A program made the translations under genes and the position numbers. From contig NZ_JNIY01000010.1 of assembly GCF_000701465.1 (NCBI RefSeq), forward strand, positions 33,429 to 97,428: DNA of 64,000 nucleotides, written 5' to 3'. Shown here in pieces: positions 1 through 8,757 of the stretch (the first letter of the stretch is position 1; the number at the start of each line of letters is the position of its first letter). Under the pieces are notes generated by a model that had not been told where the DNA came from, did no database searches, and was given only the letters and a program-made list of their open reading frames with translations. The stretch is from Paraoerskovia marina DSM 21750 (GTDB lineage: Bacteria > Actinomycetota > Actinomycetes > Actinomycetales > Cellulomonadaceae).

Positions 1-971
1 TCCCGTGCTGCTTCGAGATAGGCCAATGCCCCGGTCGAGCCAGGGTCGTAGGTCATCACGGTCTGCCCGTGGCTCGGAGCCTCGGAGATGCGCACGGAGC
101 GTGGGACTGTCGTCCGCAGAGTCTGCTCAGGGAAGTGAGTCCGAACCTCTTGCGCCACCTGCTGCGCGAGGTTCGTGCGTCCGTCATACATCGTGAGCAG
201 GATCGTCGAGACGTGAAGCGTGGGGTTCAGATGTGCCTTGATCATGTCGATCGTCTTCAGCAGTTGGCTGAGGCCCTCGAGCGCGTAGTACTCGCACTGG
301 ATCGGAATCAAGACCTCGCGTCCCGTGACAAAGGCGTTGACCGTGAGGAGGCCGAGGCTCGGAGGGCAGTCGACCAGCACGTAGTCGATACGCCCTTCTG
401 GCGACGCCTCACGTTCCTGGAGGTAGACGTCGAGCGCACGACGAAGTCGTGTTTCACGTGAAACGAGCGAGACGAGCTCGATCTCCGCTCCTGAGAGATC
501 GATCGTCGCCGGCACACACCACAACGTCGGAATGTCGGGGCACTGCTGTACCGACTCCGACATCGGAGCGCCTTCGACGAGAACCTCGTAGACCGACGGT
601 GTCCCCGATCGATGCTCTACACCCAGAGCCGTCGACGCGTTCCCTTGTGGGTCGTTGTCGATGACGAGAACGTTGAGGCCGGCCATCGCCAGTCCCGCGG
701 CGACGTTGACGGTCGTCGTCGTCTTGCCGACGCCGCCCTTCTGGTTCGCGACTGTCATGATGCGCGTCTGAGGCGGTCGGGCGAACCGTCGCCCATGGAG
801 TTCGATCCGTCGACGAGCATCCATGGCCAGTTGTGCTGCCAGTGGCGTGTCGTCATCCATGTGAGGAAGGCTCGCCATCAGTTCCGCCCGGCGCATCTCC
901 TCGTTCGGCGTTTCACGTGAAACTGCCCCACCCGCACTCTCGGGCCTGTCGCGGTGTTCCGCCTCACTCAC
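1..971 (-). CDS. parA: Chromosome-partitioning ATPase ParA (3' end off the window)
   Basis: ParA/Soj-family ATPase that, with ParB bound at parS, segregates the newly replicated origin. I read about 323 codons on the minus strand; the C-terminus runs off the left edge. The deviant Walker A motif KGGVGKT lies near residues 78-84, followed by VIDNDPQGN and DYVLVDCPPSLGLL, both ParA hallmarks. The start chosen is a GTG at 971 with GGAGG five to six bases upstream; later in-frame ATGs would remove the N-terminal extension that actinobacterial ParAs usually have. Two parS sites lie inside the reading frame, each encoding the peptide VSRET (near residue 17 and mid-protein). It follows rsmG with a gap of about 120 bases. 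parB should lie just outside the window. Identity is secure; the exact start less so. Confidence 0.95.
   Translation of the reverse strand, partial: MSEAEHRDRPESAGGAVSRETPNEEMRRAELMASLPHMDDDTPLAAQLAMDARRRIELHGRRFARPPQTRIMTVANQKGGVGKTTTTVNVAAGLAMAGLNVLVIDNDPQGNASTALGVEHRSGTPSVYEVLVEGAPMSESVQQCPDIPTLWCVPATIDLSGAEIELVSLVSRETRLRRALDVYLQEREASPEGRIDYVLVDCPPSLGLLTVNAFVTGREVLIPIQCEYYALEGLSQLLKTIDMIKAHLNPTLHVSTILLTMYDGRTNLAQQVAQEVRTHFPEQTLRTTVPRSVRISEAPSHGQTVMTYDPGSTGALAYLEAAR
451..464. promoter_or_regulatory. parS site (inside parA)
   Basis: Perfect palindrome GTTTCACGTGAAAC, the 14-bp core of the bacterial parS centromere site bound by ParB. It lies in the parA frame and encodes VSRET. Confidence 0.95.
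910..923. promoter_or_regulatory. parS site (inside parA N-terminus)
   Basis: Second perfect GTTTCACGTGAAAC copy. It falls in the 5' part of parA and again encodes VSRET, which also supports the upstream GTG start. Confidence 0.93.
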
Positions 972-1091
972 ATGTGCCTCCGTCTCCACGTTCTAAGGAT
1001 GCCTCGCCGATCGAGTCGATCTGATCAGGCGCGCCTACCGCAGTGCGACCCGCGGGTGCAGCCGTTCGTCGGACACCGACGAACCGCTCCC

Positions 1092-1751
1092 CTACCGCCG
1101 GATTCGTACGACTGTCGTCGACTCCACTCCTGCAGCGACCTCTGCCGAAAGCACCTCTGGCTCCGACGCCTTGAACCGGCGAATGACCTTCAGCGCCTTA
1201 GGGATCTCCTGCTGGACGTTCTGCCCCTTGAGCACCACCATCTGGCCGCCGACTTCCACCAGCGGCAGCGAGAGGCGGCTCAGCTTGTCCAGGGCAGCAA
1301 CCGCTCTCGACGTGACCGCGGCGACCTCGAACGCGTCGTGAAACTCCTCAGCGCGACCGCGCTTGATCACCACGTTCTCGAGTCCGAGTGCCTCGACCAC
1401 CTCAGCCAGCCAGGTACAGCGGCGTTCCATCGGCTCGATCAGCGTGACGGTCGCCGAGGGGACCATCGCCGCGACGACTATTCCGGGGAGTCCAGCTCCG
1501 CTCCCGACGTCCGCGATCGTCGGAGCATCTCGCACGAACTGCACGACAGCCGCAGAGTTCAAGATGTGCCGCTCCCACAAGCGCGGCAACTCCCGCGGGC
1601 CGATCAATCCTCGGAGCTCACCGTCAGTCTCGAGCATCTCGGCGAACTGCACGATCTGCGGGCGCGCCTCTCCGAGGAGTTCGCGGACAGCGGGCGACTC
1701 GGACAGCTCTCGGTCGCGCTGTGCGACTACTTCGTCGGGTGCGGCACTCAT
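1092..1751 (-). CDS. rsmG: 16S rRNA (guanine527-N7)-methyltransferase RsmG
   Basis: RsmG (GidB) methylates N7 of G527 in 16S rRNA using S-adenosylmethionine; loss of it gives low-level streptomycin resistance in several bacteria. The 219-residue product has family length. It shows the conserved RHILNS segment (residues 61-66) and the SAM-binding glycine motif DVGSGAGLPG (81-90), followed by the acidic strand VTLIEP. I take ATG at 1751; an in-frame TTG at 1754 is possible, with a GAAGGG-like site upstream of both. It lies just before parA in the same direction, the usual actinobacterial order. It is separated from jag by 1.9 kb with no gene, so it must have its own promoter in that stretch, which I cannot place. 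Confidence 0.95.
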   Translation of the reverse strand: MSAAPDEVVAQRDRELSESPAVRELLGEARPQIVQFAEMLETDGELRGLIGPRELPRLWERHILNSAAVVQFVRDAPTIADVGSGAGLPGIVVAAMVPSATVTLIEPMERRCTWLAEVVEALGLENVVIKRGRAEEFHDAFEVAAVTSRAVAALDKLSRLSLPLVEVGGQMVVLKGQNVQQEIPKALKVIRRFKASEPEVLSAEVAAGVESTTVVRIRR

Positions 1752-1891
1752 CAAGGTGGCCCTTCAGGTTAATCCAACCGGTACACACTGAGCCTATCGA
1801 CCCCGAGAGCTCAAGGAGCGCTGGTCCTCATGATCTGGGGAGTGAGATGCGACGGGCAACTGTGGACGAACGGAAACCACCGCACAGAGAT

Positions 1892-1905
1892 GTTTCACGT
1901 GAAAC
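1892..1905. promoter_or_regulatory. parS site (best match)
   Basis: GTTTCACGTGAAAC flanked by T and A, giving the full 16-bp consensus TGTTTCACGTGAAACA. Intergenic, about 140 bp upstream of rsmG. Confidence 0.97.
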
Positions 1906-2517
1906 ACAGATCACCGTGTGGCTGAAGCCGACCCGGTACTCGCGGCCCCCTCGACAACCTGCTGGGTGCGGCCCCTCGAGGAGTGGGACATCATCCCCAC
2001 CACGACGAGGACATGGCCGCTTCCCCTCTCTCCCTTGGAACTGGCCATCAGTGCGGGCCTTACACGACCGTGCCGGCGAATTGCCGAGGTCCGGCGGATC
2101 CACGAGGTCCGGCAGACCCCTGTCGTGGCCACAGGTCCGCGACCTTCAGCAGATCCCTGTATCGACCGTGGCGGGCAGATGGACAGCGACCACACTGCGG
2201 CCGAGGCCCCGACCTTCTGAGCAAGAGAGCATGCTTCCAGATCTTCGGTGGTGACACTCAGCGGATCGGCGTGGGCGAAGTCCTCCGGGTCGGCGTGCGC
2301 AGTCTCCGGCACGGCACCCACCCCCGCGCAACGTCGCAAGGAGCCGACGATCTTCCGGTTCACTGTGACGCTGCTCGGAGCGCGACGACGGTCAGCCGCC
2401 GAGTACGGACGCTGTGGATCACGCTCAGCCCGCAGGGTGACGGTAGAAACCCCAGCGTGTGGCCGACACGGAGCAGAGAAGTTGGAGCTTTGACACCACG
2501 CTGCATCACCGCGCCAC

Positions 2518-2531
2518 GTTTCACGTGAAAC
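2518..2531. promoter_or_regulatory. parS site
   Basis: Perfect 14-bp palindrome GTTTCACGTGAAAC in the non-coding region upstream of rsmG. Confidence 0.95.
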
Positions 2532-3656
2532 GGTCGGTCCGCGCAGGCAGACACCGACGCACTTTCGCCCATGTCCTTCTGGAGACCACCACGATGAACC
2601 GCCTTCGGGCATCGTAGGTACTCGGCTTCACTGACTGCCTGGCTCTACTCCCCTCCCCCGCCAGGTCCGCTCACTTGGCATGGGCGACTGAGCAGATCGA
2701 AGCGCCTCGGCACCCTCAACGACACACGTCCGCGCAGATGCACTCCGAACGCGGACCACACCCCGGTGTAGGCAGCCTGCCTGAACCCAGGACTCGTCAC
2801 TGACGCCAGAGCTGGCCGTCCGCAATTCCTCCTGACCGCCGTCCGTACTTCCTCCAGACCCGAGCAGCGGGAACGTCAGCGTGCCACCAGACTCCGTCCG
2901 GTCCCGACCGGGCTGTCATCGACCCCGCCATGCCGAGAGAAGTTCCGTCGGGTCGACCCTTCGGAGGATCTCTCCACCGAACCCGAATGGCGGACGAACT
3001 TCTCCGCGGAAACCCCGGGCCATCGCTAGACGCACCACGTTGGCAGTTCAGGGATCGGGACACGCCTCGTTCGTGAGAGACCGGTGTCCAATCGAACGCG
3101 GACGCGCTGTGAACCCGAACTTGCACCGCCGTTCAACCCGCGTGCAGAGTGCATGCCATGGGCACTATGCCCTGGGACGCGATTGAGTGCGACTCTCGCG
3201 TACATCGCGCGTGCGGGCGGCGGTAGAGGCCACCGGATCGAGCACTGTCGGCCAAGAAGACCATCCTCAGGATCCACGGCACGGCGCACCTCCCGCGGGC
3301 CTGGACTCACCCACACTCCCCCCTGCGTCCGCCACCGCGCTCGGACTCTCGGCCCGTCCGCCGTCTGCAATACATGCTCGCAAACCGGGCCACCCACCTA
3401 CGTCCTCCGGCACCGACGACAGTAGAACTGCCGAACTCCCTGACCCCAGCGCAGCCCCAGACCGACGAGAGAGGGCTTCGACGATGACTGTCCACTGCTC
3501 GACTCTGCGCACGGACCTGAACCGGCGACCGTAGCCCGCCATCACATGACCGGACCGCTAGCGCGATCCAGAGCCACATCGCACATCTCCCGACCGCTGG
3601 CATCGACGCTGCCGATCGGCCCATCTGGGCACGGAAGGAGCCACGTACGCGCCTGC

Positions 3657-3670
3657 GTTTCACGTGAAAC
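3657..3670. promoter_or_regulatory. parS site next to the jag terminator
   Basis: Perfect GTTTCACGTGAAAC, 20 bp from the jag-operon terminator stem; the parS site nearest oriC of the five. Confidence 0.95.
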
Positions 3671-3689
3671 CTCACGCCGAACCACAAAA

Positions 3690-3724
3690 GTCTGCCCCGG
3701 ACAGATCTTCTGTCCGGGGCAGAC
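3690..3724 (-). terminator. Terminator of the rpmH-rnpA-yidD-yidC-jag operon
   Basis: A perfect 15-bp stem (3690-3704 with 3710-3724, five-base loop) just after the jag stop. Read leftward the stem is followed by TTTTG, as in a Rho-independent terminator. It separates the rpmH operon from the parS region. Confidence 0.9.
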
Positions 3725-3747
3725 CCTCGATGCTGCTCGTGAAGCTG

Positions 3748-4266
3748 CTACTCCGTCGCGGCCGCCTGAACGACGACGTAGCGCTCGGGGTCGACGCCCC
3801 GCGAGTCAGAACGGAGACCGGCGGCCGCGACGGCGTCATGCACGACCTTCCGCTCGAACGCATTCATCGGCTCGAGGGACGTCTCGGGCGCAGCACCCGA
3901 CTGCACACGCTCGATCGCGATGCTCGCAAGATCCACGAGCTCGCTCCGGCGCCGCTTGCGGAAGCCTGCGACATCGAGCATCAGGCGACTCCGCTCCCCC
4001 GTCTTTGCCTGGACCGCGAGGCGGGACAGGTCCTGCAGCGCCTCGAGAACCTCTCCGTCGGAGCCGACGAGTTCGTCGAGCGACCCGTCCTCGGTCAGGA
4101 TCTCCACGGCCGCACGACCGTTCTCGACGTCGATGTCGATGTCGCCGTCGAGATCCGCGATGTCGAGGAGCTCCTCGAGATAGTCCGCCGCGATCTCGCC
4201 CTCTTCTTCGAGCGTTCGCAACTCCTGCGCTCCGTCGACTGCGGGCGCTGCTTCATCCTTCGACAT
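3748..4266 (-). CDS. jag: Jag/KhpB-type KH-R3H RNA-binding protein
   Basis: Jag (SpoIIIJ-associated, also called KhpB/EloR) is a cytoplasmic RNA-binding protein that travels with yidC and affects cell elongation in Firmicutes. The product has an acidic N-terminal helix (LEEEGEIAADYLEELLDIAD), a KH-like middle with LVGSDGEVLEALQDLSRLAV, and a C-terminal R3H domain (SELVDLASIAIERV through MNAFERKVVHDAV). I choose ATG at 4266 because GAAGGGTG precedes it at good spacing and the protein then begins like its relatives. An in-frame ATG at 4302 and GTG at 4305, overlapping the yidC stop, would add 12-13 residues. It is the last gene of the operon before the terminator at 3690. Confidence 0.9.
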   Translation of the reverse strand: MSKDEAAPAVDGAQELRTLEEEGEIAADYLEELLDIADLDGDIDIDVENGRAAVEILTEDGSLDELVGSDGEVLEALQDLSRLAVQAKTGERSRLMLDVAGFRKRRRSELVDLASIAIERVQSGAAPETSLEPMNAFERKVVHDAVAAAGLRSDSRGVDPERYVVVQAAATE

Positions 4267-4301
4267 GGGTTCACCCTTCGCGTCGAGCATCGGCTCGTCC
4301 A

Positions 4302-5471
4302 TCACTTCTTGCGCTTCTTGGAGGAGTTCCCGGATCCGCCGGACTTCTTCTGTCCAGGCTTCTTCTGTCCGGGCTTGTGCGTACGTGGCTTCTGACCGTT
4401 CGGCTTCTGGGGAGCCGACGAGCTCTGCGGAGTCGATGCATTCTCCACGCCGGACTCGCCGTCCTCATCGCTGCCTTCGGCTGTCGTGTCCGAGCCGACC
4501 TGCTCCGCGGCGGCGCCCTGCGAGGATGCCGCCGGCTTCGGGCCCGCTGCACGGTTCTTGCGCTTGGGCTGCTGCCGCTGTCCGCGGGGCTTCTCCTCCA
4601 CCGCAGGTGTCTCTTCCTCTGGCGGCAAGCCCTTGGCGATCCGCTTCTTGGCCTTCTTCTCCTTGAGTCGACGCTCGGCCTCCGAACCGGGAGCCGGCAT
4701 CCGGGAGATCGTGTAGTACTGCTGCCCCATCGACCAGACGTTCGTGGTCGACCAGTAGACGAGGACACCGACGGGGAAGTTCACACCCGAGACGAGGAAG
4801 ATCAGCGGGAACAAGTACAGCATCATCTTCTGCGTCTGAGCAGCAGGGCCCTCGAGCGCAGCAGGCGGCATGTTCTTCATCGTGAGCTGGCGCTGCGTGA
4901 AGAACGTCGTCCCGACCATGAGGAGGATCAGGCAGCCGATGACGATCTTCGCCTGGATCGAGTCGGTCTGCAGGAAGACGTCGGAGAGCTGCGCACCGAA
5001 CACGGTCGAGCGCTCGATGTCGGAGGCGACCTCCTGGGTGATCGGACCCAGGGCGTCCTGACTCCCCTCCGCGATCGGCTGCAGGCTGTTCAGCACGCGG
5101 AAGAGCGCGAAGAAGATCGGCATCTGCAGAAGGATCGGGAGGCACGACGCGAACGGGTTCGTGCCGTGCTTCTTGTACAGCGCCATCGTCTCGCGGCTCA
5201 TGGCCTCGCGCGACGCCGGGTCCTTCTTGTTCTTGTACTTCTTCTGGATCGCCTGCATCTCGGGCTGGATCAGCTGCATGCCTCGGGATGCGTTGATCTG
5301 CTTGAAGAACAGCGGGATGAGGGCGACACGGATGATGATGACGAGACCGACGATGGACAGCACCCAGGCAGGGCCGGGACCGTCGGAGAACCCGAGTAAC
5401 AGCAGGCCCTGGTGGCACAGTTGCATGATCCATGCGACTGCCCACTCGATGGGGTAGAGAATCTGAAACAT
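4302..5471 (-). CDS. yidC: Membrane protein insertase YidC/Oxa1
   Basis: YidC inserts proteins into the cytoplasmic membrane, alone or with Sec, and helps them fold. The 389-residue product is a short Gram-positive form. The first membrane segment is near residues 33-55 (WVLSIVGLVIIIRVALIPLFF) and contains the conserved Arg of the hydrophilic groove. A cytoplasmic helical hairpin rich in Lys (MQAIQKKYKNKK) and further membrane segments from about residue 110 follow. The last 120 residues are a basic, Pro/Gln/Lys-rich tail ending in SSKKRKK, suited to ribosome contact. GAGGAG lies before the ATG. It sits between yidD and jag in the operon. Confidence 0.97.
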   Translation of the reverse strand: MFQILYPIEWAVAWIMQLCHQGLLLLGFSDGPGPAWVLSIVGLVIIIRVALIPLFFKQINASRGMQLIQPEMQAIQKKYKNKKDPASREAMSRETMALYKKHGTNPFASCLPILLQMPIFFALFRVLNSLQPIAEGSQDALGPITQEVASDIERSTVFGAQLSDVFLQTDSIQAKIVIGCLILLMVGTTFFTQRQLTMKNMPPAALEGPAAQTQKMMLYLFPLIFLVSGVNFPVGVLVYWSTTNVWSMGQQYYTISRMPAPGSEAERRLKEKKAKKRIAKGLPPEEETPAVEEKPRGQRQQPKRKNRAAGPKPAASSQGAAAEQVGSDTTAEGSDEDGESGVENASTPQSSSAPQKPNGQKPRTHKPGQKKPGQKKSGGSGNSSKKRKK

Positions 5472-5525
5472 CGCTGGAGTGCTCCTCGTGGTCGGTCACC
5501 CGTGGTTGCTGCGGTGAGCCGGCTT

Positions 5526-5864
5526 TCAGTGGTGGTCGTGCGTGGTCTCGTCCCGTCGAGTCGCTGGCACGTCGTCCACGCCGCCATCGCTCCACGGATT
5601 GCACCGCAGGACCCGCCAGGCGGCGAGCCCACTCCCCCGCAGCGCACCATGGCGTTGTACCGCGATCAGGGCGTACTGCGAGCAAGAGGGGTAGTACTTG
5701 CAGGTGGGACCCGTCATCGGTGAGATCACCGACTGGTAGGCGCGCACGATGCCCACGAGCACGAGTACAGGGATCTTCCGGACGAATCGGAGTGCACGTC
5801 GCCACCCGCTGACGCGGGGCGGAGCTACCGCTGATTCGGTCCTCGGAGCCGTCGGCGCCGTCAC
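5526..5864 (-). CDS. yidD: Membrane protein insertion efficiency factor YidD
   Basis: Small peripheral membrane protein thought to help YidC-dependent insertion. The core YQSVISPMTGPTCKYYPSCSQYA, followed by HGALRGSGLAAWRVLRCNPW, is the family signature, with the three conserved Cys residues. Length is 112 residues, with a variable N-terminus. The GTG start overlaps the rnpA stop (GTGA), so the two are probably translationally coupled. A gap of about 50 bases leads to yidC. Confidence 0.95.
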   Translation of the reverse strand: MTAPTAPRTESAVAPPRVSGWRRALRFVRKIPVLVLVGIVRAYQSVISPMTGPTCKYYPSCSQYALIAVQRHGALRGSGLAAWRVLRCNPWSDGGVDDVPATRRDETTHDHH

Positions 5865-6223
5865 CTCGAGCCCCCGCGGGTCCGCGTGCGTCGCAGACAG
5901 CGGTCGAGGTCGGCCTCCAGCGTGCTGTAGTCCGCGCCGGCCGACGCTGGCAGCGCACGGACGACGGTCGTGGATCCCGCCGGGAGCTCCTCGAGGTGGG
6001 ACCGGAACGCTCCACGAAGGCGTCTCTTCACGAGATTCCGCTCGACGGCGTTCCCGACCTGCTTCGACACGACGAACCCGACGGTGGGCACAGCAATGCT
6101 CCCGGCGTCGTCAGACGCCGGGAGCATGTGCACAACGAGTGTTGAACTACCGGCACGCGCTCCACGTCGCACCGCTGCTCGGAAGTCCGGGGAGCGGCGA
6201 AGTCGGTGTGCCGGTGGAAGCAC
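5861..6223 (-). CDS. rnpA: Ribonuclease P protein component
   Basis: Protein subunit of RNase P, which with the RNA subunit removes 5' leaders from tRNA precursors. The 120-residue product starts LPPAHRLRRSPDF and carries the RNR signature region GNAVERNLVKRRLRGAFR (residues 57-74), typical of the family. The open frame continues upstream through rpmH, but that part is out of frame with rpmH and has no family similarity, so I start at GTG 6223, two bases after the rpmH stop. No strong ribosome-binding site is seen, which fits coupling to rpmH. The stop overlaps the yidD start. Confidence 0.95.
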   Translation of the reverse strand: MLPPAHRLRRSPDFRAAVRRGARAGSSTLVVHMLPASDDAGSIAVPTVGFVVSKQVGNAVERNLVKRRLRGAFRSHLEELPAGSTTVVRALPASAGADYSTLEADLDRCLRRTRTRGGSR

Positions 6224-6225
6224 TC

Positions 6226-6363
6226 TCAGGCAGAGAGCTCGGAACGGCCCTTGCGACGGCGCGCAGCGAGAACCGCGCGGCCACCGCGCGTGCGCATGCG
6301 CAGACGGAAGCCGTGGGTCTTCGCACGACGACGGTTGTTCGGCTGGAAGGTCCGCTTGCTCAC
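6226..6363 (-). CDS. rpmH: 50S ribosomal protein L34
   Basis: L34 of the large ribosomal subunit. The 45-residue product begins [19 protein letters not shown] and ends [11 protein letters not shown], an almost invariant actinobacterial L34. It starts at GTG 6363 with GGAG six bases before it. First gene of the leftward operon and divergent from dnaA, the classical arrangement at the bacterial origin. Confidence 0.97.
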   Translation of the reverse strand: MSKRTFQPNNRRRAKTHGFRLRMRTRGGRAVLAARRRKGRSELSA

Positions 6364-6504
6364 GAGGTGCTCCAAGGTCGGGGCGCATCACCGCGGGTCG
6401 GTCATGCACTGGTGTTGCAGGTTCATGTGGCCGCTGAGCGTTCGACGCACGGTCCTGGTGTTCAGGCTCACGGGCACGCCGAAACTGCTCGGAACGGCTG
6501 TATG

Positions 6505-6534
6505 ACGTTACGCCGCCGTGCGGCGTCAAGTCAA
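6505..6534 (-). promoter_or_regulatory. Candidate promoter of rpmH
   Basis: On the minus strand TTGACT (6534-6529) and TAACGT (6510-6505) are separated by 18 bases, a reasonable sigma-70 type -35/-10 pair about 140 bases upstream of rpmH. Inferred from consensus only. The rest of the 330-bp rpmH-dnaA gap holds the DnaA boxes at 6614 and otherwise nothing I can name. Confidence 0.45.
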
Positions 6535-6613
6535 ACCGGCTCACCCTAGCGCGCCCATGACCGGAGCGCACGCACCACCGCGCCCTGAGCCGTGCGGCAC
6601 CGACCTCACAGGC

Positions 6614-6634
6614 TGTGGAAAACTATGTGGAAAA
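6614..6634 (+). promoter_or_regulatory. Two tandem DnaA-box-like sites upstream of dnaA
   Basis: Two direct copies of TGTGGAAAA (6614-6622 and 6626-6634) match the DnaA box TGTGGATAA at eight of nine positions and lie 60-80 bp before the dnaA start. Such sites upstream of dnaA commonly serve autoregulation by DnaA. Confidence 0.7.
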
Positions 6635-6693
6635 CCGGAGTGCGTGGCAGACTCCGGCTCAGCCATCAGCCCGTCAGCAGGGAAGGGAACCCC

Positions 6694-8220
6694 GTGCCCG
6701 CAGCGGAAGTCAGCATCGACGAGGTCTGGGAACAGACGATCGCGACACTGGGGTCCAACCCCCACATGACACGACGCCAGATGGGCTACGTCAAGATGGC
6801 GAAGCCCCGAGCAGTCTTCGAGGGAAACGTCTTCCTCGCCGTGCCCGCAGATCACGTGCGGACGTTCATCGAGTCCAGCCTCCGCGACGATCTCGTCGAA
6901 GCGCTGACGTCCGTGCTGGGGACGGAGGTCCGGTTCGCCATCTCGGTCGAGCCCGACATGGACGTCCAGCCGCCGACGGGGCCCTCCCCCGACTCGGTCG
7001 AGGAGTCTCCCGCGTTCCTGTCCCCACGTCGCTCAGGACCGCCGTCACAGGGCGAGGACGCCGACCCCTTCGCCACGGGGTCCGACGCCTTGGACGCCGA
7101 CGGCGACGACGAAGCCTTCGAGCGTCCCTCCCCCGCGGACGTGGCGCCCAGCCGCAGGAGCCCCGAGCCACGCCGGCAGGCCGAGCCGTCGCGTCTCAAC
7201 CCGAAGTACATCTTCGAGACGTTCGTCATCGGAGCCTCCAACCGGTTCGCCCACGCCGCGGCGGTGGCGGTCGCCGAAGCCCCGGCCAAGGCCTACAACC
7301 CTCTGTTCATCTACGGGGACTCCGGCCTCGGCAAGACCCACCTCCTGCACGCGATCGGCCACTACGCCTACAACCTGTATCCACACGTGCGCGTGCGGTA
7401 CGTGAACTCCGAGGAGTTCACCAACGACTTCATCAACAGCATCGGTGAGGGCAAGGCGGGCGCCTTCCAGCGCCGGTACCGCGACGTCGACGTCCTCCTC
7501 ATCGACGACATCCAGTTCCTCCAGGGCAAGGAACAGACGATGGAGGAGTTCTTCCACACGTTCAACGCGCTCCACAACGCGAACAAGCAGGTGGTGATCA
7601 CCTCGGACCTGCCGCCCAAGCAGCTCGCGGGCTTCGAGGCTCGACTGCGGTCCCGCTTCGAGTGGGGTCTCATCACCGACGTCCAGCCCCCCGACCTCGA
7701 GACGCGCATCGCGATCCTCCGCAAGAAGGCGAGCCGAGAGAACCTCGCAGCGCCCAACGACGTCCTCTCCTACATCGCGTCGAAGATCTCCTCGAACATC
7801 CGTGAGCTCGAGGGTGCGCTGATCCGCGTCACGGCGTTCGCGAACCTGAACCGGCAGCAGGTGGACCTCGCTCTCGCCGAGATCGTCCTGAAGGACCTCA
7901 TCACTGACGACGAGCCGCAGGAGATCACCCCCGCCGTCGTGATCGCCCAGACCGCCGGCTACTTCGGTCTCACCATCGACGATCTGTGTGGGACGTCGCG
8001 CTCACGTGTGCTCGTCACGGCACGTCAGATCGCGATGTACCTCTGCCGGGAGCTCACCGACCTGTCACTGCCCAAGATCGGGCAGCAGTTCGGTGGCCGG
8101 GACCACACGACGGTGATGCACGCGAACCGGAAGATCGCCGACCAGATGGCGGAGCGTCGATCGACCTACAACCAGGTCACCGAGCTCACCAGCAGGATCA
8201 AGCAGCAGCCGCACCGGTGA
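6694..8220 (+). CDS. dnaA: Chromosomal replication initiator DnaA
   Basis: DnaA binds DnaA boxes in oriC and melts the origin. The 508-residue product has the four usual domains: N-terminal helicase-loading domain ([15 protein letters not shown]), an acidic Pro/Ser-rich linker (about residues 95-165), an AAA+ domain with Walker A GDSGLGKT (208-215) and Walker B LLIDD (268-272), and the C-terminal DNA-binding domain with [15 protein letters not shown] starting near residue 467. I use the GTG at 6694, preceded by GGAAGGG; the frame is open further upstream but runs through the DnaA boxes. It is divergent from rpmH and followed by oriC. Confidence 0.98.
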   Translation: MPAAEVSIDEVWEQTIATLGSNPHMTRRQMGYVKMAKPRAVFEGNVFLAVPADHVRTFIESSLRDDLVEALTSVLGTEVRFAISVEPDMDVQPPTGPSPDSVEESPAFLSPRRSGPPSQGEDADPFATGSDALDADGDDEAFERPSPADVAPSRRSPEPRRQAEPSRLNPKYIFETFVIGASNRFAHAAAVAVAEAPAKAYNPLFIYGDSGLGKTHLLHAIGHYAYNLYPHVRVRYVNSEEFTNDFINSIGEGKAGAFQRRYRDVDVLLIDDIQFLQGKEQTMEEFFHTFNALHNANKQVVITSDLPPKQLAGFEARLRSRFEWGLITDVQPPDLETRIAILRKKASRENLAAPNDVLSYIASKISSNIRELEGALIRVTAFANLNRQQVDLALAEIVLKDLITDDEPQEITPAVVIAQTAGYFGLTIDDLCGTSRSRVLVTARQIAMYLCRELTDLSLPKIGQQFGGRDHTTVMHANRKIADQMAERRSTYNQVTELTSRIKQQPHR

Positions 8221-8757
8221 TTCTGTCCCCCGTGCCGCCGTCCACATCCGTGTGGACGGCGGCATCTGTGCATCCGGGCCGGTCCGTCCACATGAAGGTG
8301 CTTGAGATTTCCCTCTATAGAACTAGTTCGTCGTAGTCATCGGGGCTGTGGAACTTGTGGGTAACCGGTGTTTTCGCAGGTCAGAGGCATGTTCTGCCTG
8401 TGTGCATCCTGTCCACGAAAATGTGGACAAGTCGCAGCCCCTGTGGATCGACAGAAGTTACCCACACTCTGCCCACAGGCACCCCGCGTTGCGTCCACAG
8501 CGACACCGACCCTGTCCACACTTGTCCACAGCACTACGCACAGGTGTGTACAAGTGTTCGAATCCAGAACCTTCCTGTTTCCACATCTTCTGTGGACGAG
8601 TGTGGACAACACTGTGGACGTCGATGAACGGTACAAAGTCGACGTCGCGCCAGATGTCCGTCAGGCCCTGGCTCGCGTAGTGTGCAACCACGGTCGATCT
8701 CGCGTGAATCACGAGATTCGGCCGTGATCACTGACATTTGGACGAGAGGGTTCGAGG
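8221..8757. other. oriC: DnaA-box cluster between dnaA and dnaN
   Basis: A 537-bp gap dense in DnaA boxes. Exact TTGTCCACA or its complement occurs at 8422-8430, 8522-8530 and 8601-8609. One- or two-mismatch copies include 8409, 8442, 8457, 8468, 8490, 8512, 8591 and 8613. Both orientations occur. A lower-GC stretch around 8305-8340 (TTTCCCTCTATAGAACTAG) between the boxes and the dnaA end is a possible unwinding element. Position between dnaA and dnaN is the standard actinobacterial oriC site. Confidence 0.93.
8234..8263. terminator. Hairpin after dnaA built from two inverted DnaA-box halves
   Basis: A 13-bp perfect stem (8234-8246 with 8251-8263) and four-base loop directly after the dnaA stop. 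The stem contains TCCACA and TGTGGA, so it could end dnaA transcription, bind DnaA, or both. No T-run follows. Confidence 0.6.

Larger units (their letters stand above)
1752..3689. other. 1.9-kb gene-free region with three parS sites
   Basis: Between rsmG and the jag terminator I find no reading frame that looks like a protein: open frames on both strands are rich in Arg, Ser and Cys with no recognisable motif and heavily overlap one another. The only clear signals are three perfect parS sites (1892, 2518, 3657), spaced 626 and 1,139 bp apart. In related genomes jag, rsmG and parA usually lie nearly end to end, so this is an insertion, an eroded region, or a dedicated ParB loading zone. The promoter of rsmG-parA must lie at its left end. 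Confidence 0.7.

Noticed and set aside
1911..2612. A 233-codon minus-strand frame in the parS region containing VSRET
   Set aside because: The only recognisable piece is the parS palindrome itself; composition is Arg/Ser/Cys-rich and frames on both strands compete.
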